The notes under the pieces: model-generated
What the model was told of the DNA's origin: nothing
Databases searched by the model: none
Seen by the model: the letters and a program-made list of their open reading frames with translations, nothing else
DNA from: Candidatus Thioglobus autotrophicus
GTDB lineage: Bacteria; Pseudomonadota; Gammaproteobacteria; PS1; Pseudothioglobaceae
NCBI GenBank assembly: GCA_022448455.1
Contig: JAKUUR010000004.1
Location: 1 to 64,000 of the forward strand
Reading direction: 5' to 3'
Length of the DNA: 64,000 nt
Shown here: one piece after another, positions 60,297 to 64,000 of the stretch
How positions within the stretch are numbered: the stretch's first letter is position 1
Layout of the letters: each line of letters begins with the position of its first letter
Translations under genes and position numbers: made by a program

Positions 60297-60758
60297 TTAT
60301 TCAATCAAACCAAGAGGTATTTCGGTGGTATGTTTAATTTCTTCAATAGCGAAATGTGAGGTCACCTTAGCAAATTGAACTTTATCAATTAAACGTTTAT
60401 AAAAGCTGTCATAGCTTTCAATATCACTAACAATAACTTTTAATAGGTAGTCAATTTCACCGCTCATTCGGTAACACTCTACAACTTCAGGAATCTGTCG
60501 GATAGTTTCGTCAAAAATTCTGATTTTTTCTTGATCATGTGTATTCAATGTCACAAAAACCATCGTCGTGACGTTTAATCCAATTTTTTTGCGGTCAACT
60601 AGAGAGACGGTTTTACTGATGTAGCCAAGATTTTTTAATTGCTTTATGCGCTTCCAGCAAGGCGTAGTTGATAAGTGAACTTCAGCTGAGAGTTGTTGAA
60701 TGGTCATTTCTGCATTATGTTGCAGTAACTCTAGCAGTTTGACATCTATTGCATCCAT
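60297..60758 (-). CDS. AsnC/Lrp-family transcriptional regulator
   Basis: A 153-residue regulator. An N-terminal winged helix-turn-helix (LLELLQHNAEMTIQQLSAEVHLSTTPCWKRIKQL) is followed by the RAM ligand-binding domain (MVFVTLNTHDQEKI, VVECYRMSGEIDYLLKVIVSD). It is divergent from the sulfite reductase with a 145-base shared region full of AT-rich repeats, so it may regulate that gene and itself, probably in response to an amino acid. Confidence 0.9.
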   Translation of the reverse strand: MDAIDVKLLELLQHNAEMTIQQLSAEVHLSTTPCWKRIKQLKNLGYISKTVSLVDRKKIGLNVTTMVFVTLNTHDQEKIRIFDETIRQIPEVVECYRMSGEIDYLLKVIVSDIESYDSFYKRLIDKVQFAKVTSHFAIEEIKHTTEIPLGLIE

Positions 60759-60790
60759 AATCTAATCCAAAAATAGGAAAAAATATAATA

Positions 60791-60860
60791 TTTTTCTATA
60801 ATTTTGAATTTTACCAGTAAATAAGCATTATTTTTTCTATAAATATTCAAATAATAGAAT
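60791..60860. promoter_or_regulatory. Repeated operator-like boxes and promoter before the sulfite reductase gene
   Basis: TTTTCTATAATTTTGAA (from 60792) and TTTTCTATAAATATTCAA (from 60833) are similar and 41 bases apart, four helical turns. The second also forms an inverted repeat with ATAGAA at 60854-60859. A TATAAT lies at 60868-60873, about 30 bases before the ATG at 60904. The AT-rich, phased layout suits an Lrp-type octamer wrapping DNA. Confidence 0.5.
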
Positions 60861-60903
60861 ATGTTACTATAATATTTCAATATCTATATATAGAAGTAAT
60901 AAC

Positions 60904-62541
60904 ATGTATCAATATAGCCCTGAAGATACTAAATTTTTAGTTGAAAGAGTGGATCAGTTTGAGAAGCAATTAAAACGTCATTTGGATGGTGATTTAGATG
61001 CTGCTAAATTTAGAAGTCTCAGATTAAGAAACGGACTTTATATGGAATTGCATGCTCATATGTTGAGGGTTGCTATTCCATACGGAACTTTAAACACAAT
61101 TCAACTTAGAGCGCTTGCCGATGTGGCCGATAAGTATGATCGTGGCTTTGGCCATTTCACAACTCGTCAAAATATCCAATATAATTGGATTGAATTGTCT
61201 GAGATTGCCAATCTACTTCGTGAGTTATCAAGTGTAGGTCTTCACGCCATTCAGACTAGCGGTAAAGCAACACGGAACATTACAGCTGACCCATTATCTG
61301 GACTGACAGAGGGAGAGATTGCTGATGCCAGACCCTATTGCGAATTGATTCGTCGATGGTTGAATTTACATCCAGAATTTTCTTGGTTACCAGGTAAATT
61401 CAAGATTGCTATTAATGGCGCAAAGTTAGATGAAACAGCACTTAGAGTTCATGACCTTGGGTTGAGATTGATTCGAAATAAAGAAGGTGAGCTCGGTTTT
61501 ACTGTTTATGTTGGCGGAGGCTTGGGTGCAGCGGCAATGGTGGCAGCTGAAACAGCATCTTTTGTTCCTGTTGAGGATATCCTTAGTTATCTTGAATCTG
61601 CTATGAGAATATACAATTTAAAAGGCCGTCGAGATCATCTTAAAAAGTTACGAATCAAATTTTTAGTTCGTGAGCTTGGTGCAAAGGAATATTCCCGATT
61701 AGTTGATGAAGACTGGAAACAAACCAGGGACGATCCCGAGTTGAAGTTAAACTTAACTCATTTATCAGAACTTGAAAAAGATTTTGCTCTGCCAATTAAA
61801 CCATTGGCTCTTGATGGTTTTGTAGACAAAGTTGATTTTAATTACAGTATATGGAAGAAAAACAATGTTCGAGCTCATAAAGTATCGGGTCACAGTATCG
61901 TCAACATATCGCTCACAAAACTTGGCGAAGCTCCTGGCGATGCAACTTCAGAGCAGATGCGGATTTTGGCAGATTTAGCTGACCAATACAGTTATAGCGA
62001 GCTTAGAACAACAAAAAGGCAAACAATTGTTTTTCCTTATGTTCGAAAAGATCAGGTTTTTGATTTATGGCAGTCACTTGAAAAATATGGATTAGCGAGT
62101 CCGCATCAGGGAACTCTGGCACAGATTGTGGCTTGTCCTGGTGGTGATTATTGTGATTTAGCAAAGGCCGGCTCTATTCCTATTGCAACAAGAGTACAAC
62201 AGCGTTTTGACGATATGGATAAATTGCTTGACATTGGCGACCTAAATATCAACATATCAGGCTGTGAAAACTCTTGTGCACATCATCACGTAGCTGATAT
62301 AGGCTTACTGGGAATGCAAAAGAATGGAGAGGAGTATTATCAAATAACTGTTGCTGGTGAAACTCTTCATAAAACTGTTATTGGTAAAAAGTTAGGTCCT
62401 TCTGTTAGTGGGGATAACGTTGTTGATGCGGTTGAAGATATCGTCAATGTTTACTTAGATAATCGTGAAGAGGAAGAAAAATTCACGGAAGTTTTCAAGC
62501 GTATCGGTATTAAGCCATTTAAGGAGAAGGTCTATGAGTGA
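60904..62541 (+). CDS. cysI: Siroheme sulfite/nitrite reductase
   Basis: A 545-residue siroheme and 4Fe-4S enzyme that reduces sulfite to sulfide or nitrite to ammonia. It has the two-fold NiR/SiR architecture, TRQNIQYNWIEL and GKATRNITADP in the first half, and the cluster ligands in CPGGDYCDLAK and NISGCENSCAHHHV. With the DUF934 partner directly downstream, assimilatory sulfite reduction is most likely. No CysJ or CysH gene is in view. The stop overlaps the next gene by 8 bases. Confidence 0.9.
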   Translation: MYQYSPEDTKFLVERVDQFEKQLKRHLDGDLDAAKFRSLRLRNGLYMELHAHMLRVAIPYGTLNTIQLRALADVADKYDRGFGHFTTRQNIQYNWIELSEIANLLRELSSVGLHAIQTSGKATRNITADPLSGLTEGEIADARPYCELIRRWLNLHPEFSWLPGKFKIAINGAKLDETALRVHDLGLRLIRNKEGELGFTVYVGGGLGAAAMVAAETASFVPVEDILSYLESAMRIYNLKGRRDHLKKLRIKFLVRELGAKEYSRLVDEDWKQTRDDPELKLNLTHLSELEKDFALPIKPLALDGFVDKVDFNYSIWKKNNVRAHKVSGHSIVNISLTKLGEAPGDATSEQMRILADLADQYSYSELRTTKRQTIVFPYVRKDQVFDLWQSLEKYGLASPHQGTLAQIVACPGGDYCDLAKAGSIPIATRVQQRFDDMDKLLDIGDLNINISGCENSCAHHHVADIGLLGMQKNGEEYYQITVAGETLHKTVIGKKLGPSVSGDNVVDAVEDIVNVYLDNREEEEKFTEVFKRIGIKPFKEKVYE

Positions 62542-63028
62542 GTCTAATGAATTAACTGCTGCAAGTGCAACTTTAGGAGCTAAGGTTGCGGAATCAAGGC
62601 CACTTGACACTAGTGTATTAAATAAAGACAACGAAAGTATTGAGCTTTTCAGTGTCGAACAATGGATTGAAAACGTAGATGAAGTATCAAAGTTAGGAGT
62701 TGGAGTAATTGTTAAGCCTGCAGATGATGTACAACTGCTGAAAGACACTTTGAATGATGTCGCTTTGATTGCACTAGATTTTAATAATTTCGATGATGGT
62801 AGAGGATACTCTCAGGCTTACTTGTTAAGCAAGAGGTGGAAGTATGCAGGGGAAATTATTGGCATCAATGCACACTTGGATCAATTACAATTCATGCTCA
62901 GATCTGGAGTGACTAGCTACAAACTTTTGGAAGGCTATGAGGGCTTTGATGAGCTCGACTACTCTAATGGATTCAGTATCTGCTATCAAGCAGCAGCAAA
63001 CAATTCAGGATTGAAAAAAAAGTTTTAA
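62534..63028 (+). CDS. DUF934 protein, partner of sulfite reductase
   Basis: A 164-residue protein; an upstream in-frame start at 62465 lies inside cysI and is rejected. The C-terminal half shows LIALDFNNFDDGRGYSQAYLLSKRW and HLDQLQFMLRSGVTSYKL, the DUF934 signature. The family is nearly always next to a siroheme sulfite reductase or CysH-type gene and is presumed to act in that reduction as an accessory or electron-transfer factor. The start codon sits 8 bases inside the end of cysI. Confidence 0.88.
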   Translation: MSESNELTAASATLGAKVAESRPLDTSVLNKDNESIELFSVEQWIENVDEVSKLGVGVIVKPADDVQLLKDTLNDVALIALDFNNFDDGRGYSQAYLLSKRWKYAGEIIGINAHLDQLQFMLRSGVTSYKLLEGYEGFDELDYSNGFSICYQAAANNSGLKKKF

Positions 63029-63116
63029 TTTCCCCAGTCTAAAGAAAATTTCTTATAAAAGGAATTAATTCAGAGTAGAGATTGGACAGAATATATAGTT
63101 TAAAATTGCGCTGATT

Positions 63117-63692
63117 ATGAATGAGTACTTGTTAATCCTAGTTAGTACAATTTTGGTTAACAATTTTGTACTGGTAAAGTTTTTGGGGCTTTGTCCTTTT
63201 ATGGGTGTCTCCAAGAAAATGGATACAGCCATAGGTATGGGCTTTGCAACGACATTTGTCTTGACTTTGGCAAGTATTACTAGTTACCTCATTAATACTT
63301 ATCTTTTAATTCCGCTTGAATTAGAGTACCTTAGAACAATCGCTTTTATCGTAACGATTGCCGCTGTTGTTGGCTTTACTGAATTAGTTGTTAATAAAAC
63401 TTCACCAGTTTTGCACCAATCATTGGGCGTTTTTTTACCGCTCATTACGACGAACTGTGCGGTGCTTGGTGTTGCTCTTTTGAATGTTGCAGCGAGTAAT
63501 AGTTTTCTCCAGTCAGCAGTTTATGGCTTTGGTGCTGCTGTTGGTTTTTCTTTTGTTTTGGTGCTTTTTTCAGGTATTAGAGAACGTATTGAGTCAGCCG
63601 ATGTTCCAAAAATCTTTCAAGGTGTTCCTATTGCACTGATTACTGCGGGCTTGATGTCTATGGCATTTATGGGCTTTATTGGATTAGTGTAA
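63117..63692 (+). CDS. rsxA: Electron transport complex subunit RsxA
   Basis: A 191-residue integral membrane protein with six helices. The conserved [20 protein letters not shown] and [15 protein letters not shown] segments, each with one Cys, hold the membrane iron-sulfur cluster site of Rnf/Rsx complexes. The family couples ferredoxin and NADH oxidation to ion pumping, or reduces SoxR. The stop overlaps the start of rsxB by one base. The upstream 88 bases hold no clear promoter. Confidence 0.95.
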   Translation: MNEYLLILVSTILVNNFVLVKFLGLCPFMGVSKKMDTAIGMGFATTFVLTLASITSYLINTYLLIPLELEYLRTIAFIVTIAAVVGFTELVVNKTSPVLHQSLGVFLPLITTNCAVLGVALLNVAASNSFLQSAVYGFGAAVGFSFVLVLFSGIRERIESADVPKIFQGVPIALITAGLMSMAFMGFIGLV

Positions 63693-64000
63693 TGTTAGAT
63701 GCAATCTCAACTCTTTCCCTATTGGCACTATTATTGGGTTTAGGCTTAGGTTACGCTGCGATAAGATACAGAGTAAAAGGTAACCCTTTGATTGACCAAA
63801 TCGATGCAATCTTGCCACAAACGCAATGTGGCCAATGTGACTTTCCAGGTTGTCGTCCTTATGCAGAAGCAATAGCCAGTGGTGAGGTAGAAATTAATCA
63901 GTGTCCACCAGGTGGCCAGGAGGGCGTCGACGCTCTTGCAGAGCTTTTAGGTGTTGAAACATTGCCTTTAAATCAAGTGCACGGAGAAACCAAACCAAAG
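63692..64000 (+). CDS. rsxB: Electron transport complex subunit RsxB (partial)
   Basis: Begins in the stop codon of rsxA and runs off the right edge; 103 codons are visible. An N-terminal membrane helix ([17 protein letters not shown]) is followed by the 4Fe-4S ligands in [19 protein letters not shown] and NQCPPGG. This matches RsxB/RnfB. The ferredoxin-like domains of the full protein lie outside the window. Confidence 0.93.
   Translation, partial: MLDAISTLSLLALLLGLGLGYAAIRYRVKGNPLIDQIDAILPQTQCGQCDFPGCRPYAEAIASGEVEINQCPPGGQEGVDALAELLGVETLPLNQVHGETKPK

Overview
The window is a stretch of bacterial chromosome with low GC, densely packed genes, single-copy housekeeping genes and a complete rRNA operon. 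The gene content and order are gammaproteobacterial: folC-cvpA-purF-metZ, fabAB, yajC-secDF, ftsH-folP-glmM, gshA-mnmE, rsxAB and a tmRNA with an ANEDNYALAA tag. The small genome style, the AT-rich intergenic DNA and the pairing of sulfur and methylated-amine/phosphonate genes suggest a marine SUP05/Arctic96BD-19 (Thioglobaceae)-like organism. That placement is inferred from memory, not from an alignment.

Layout. 1-1020 is a gene-poor left edge with the end of a small membrane protein, a 51-residue ribbon-helix-helix-like gene, a perfect hairpin and clustered inverted repeats; it looks like the end of an accessory element. 1026-11966 is housekeeping: a Maf/YceF pyrophosphatase, folA, a small lipoprotein, gltB without gltD, yaaA, grxC, a Nudix-ThiE fusion, gshA and mnmE. 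12120-17674 is a full rRNA operon (promoter, boxA, 16S, tRNA-Ile, tRNA-Ala, boxA, 23S, 5S, terminator), with RNase III processing stems visible. 17769-22671 is a three-gene envelope system: an RND/MMPL permease, a LolA-like periplasmic protein and a DUF1302-like outer-membrane barrel. 22784-36949 is serS, yajC-secD-secF, fabA-fabB, folC-cvpA-purF-metZ, xth-trmB-fxsA, pyrE and nfeD.

37065-50437 is the most unusual part. A plus-strand run encodes a PhyH-family dioxygenase, a TmpA-like Fe(II)/2-oxoglutarate dioxygenase and a TmpB/PhnZ-like HD-domain mixed-valence di-iron oxygenase. It continues with a UroD-family (MtaA/CmuA-like) protein and two tandem AroQ-fold proteins, one of which has lost key residues. 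Convergent to it lie a homocysteine S-methyltransferase and a truncated dimethylglycine/sarcosine-dehydrogenase-type FAD gene. The read-out is oxidation of 2-aminoethylphosphonate and/or its trimethyl form to phosphate plus glycine or glycine betaine, with the betaine methyl group passing to homocysteine.

Next comes a four-gene minus-strand operon: an AEP-transaminase-like enzyme, a CDP-alcohol phosphatidyltransferase, a P-loop kinase and a LicC/PntC-like cytidylyltransferase. It has the parts to build a phosphonate- or aminoalcohol-headed lipid, but no PEP mutase is present. G-rich direct repeats lie on both sides of this cassette. A glutarate-use pair (CaiB-type CoA-transferase and glutaryl-CoA dehydrogenase) follows, flanked by a different 32-bp direct repeat. 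The gap between them holds an ABC-ATPase remnant and short repeats.

50475-64000 returns to core genes: a secreted HEASH protein, ssrA, tyrS, proA, holA, ftsH-folP-glmM, a TauE/SafE permease, an AsnC/Lrp regulator divergent from a siroheme sulfite/nitrite reductase with its DUF934 partner, then rsxA and the start of rsxB, which runs off the window.
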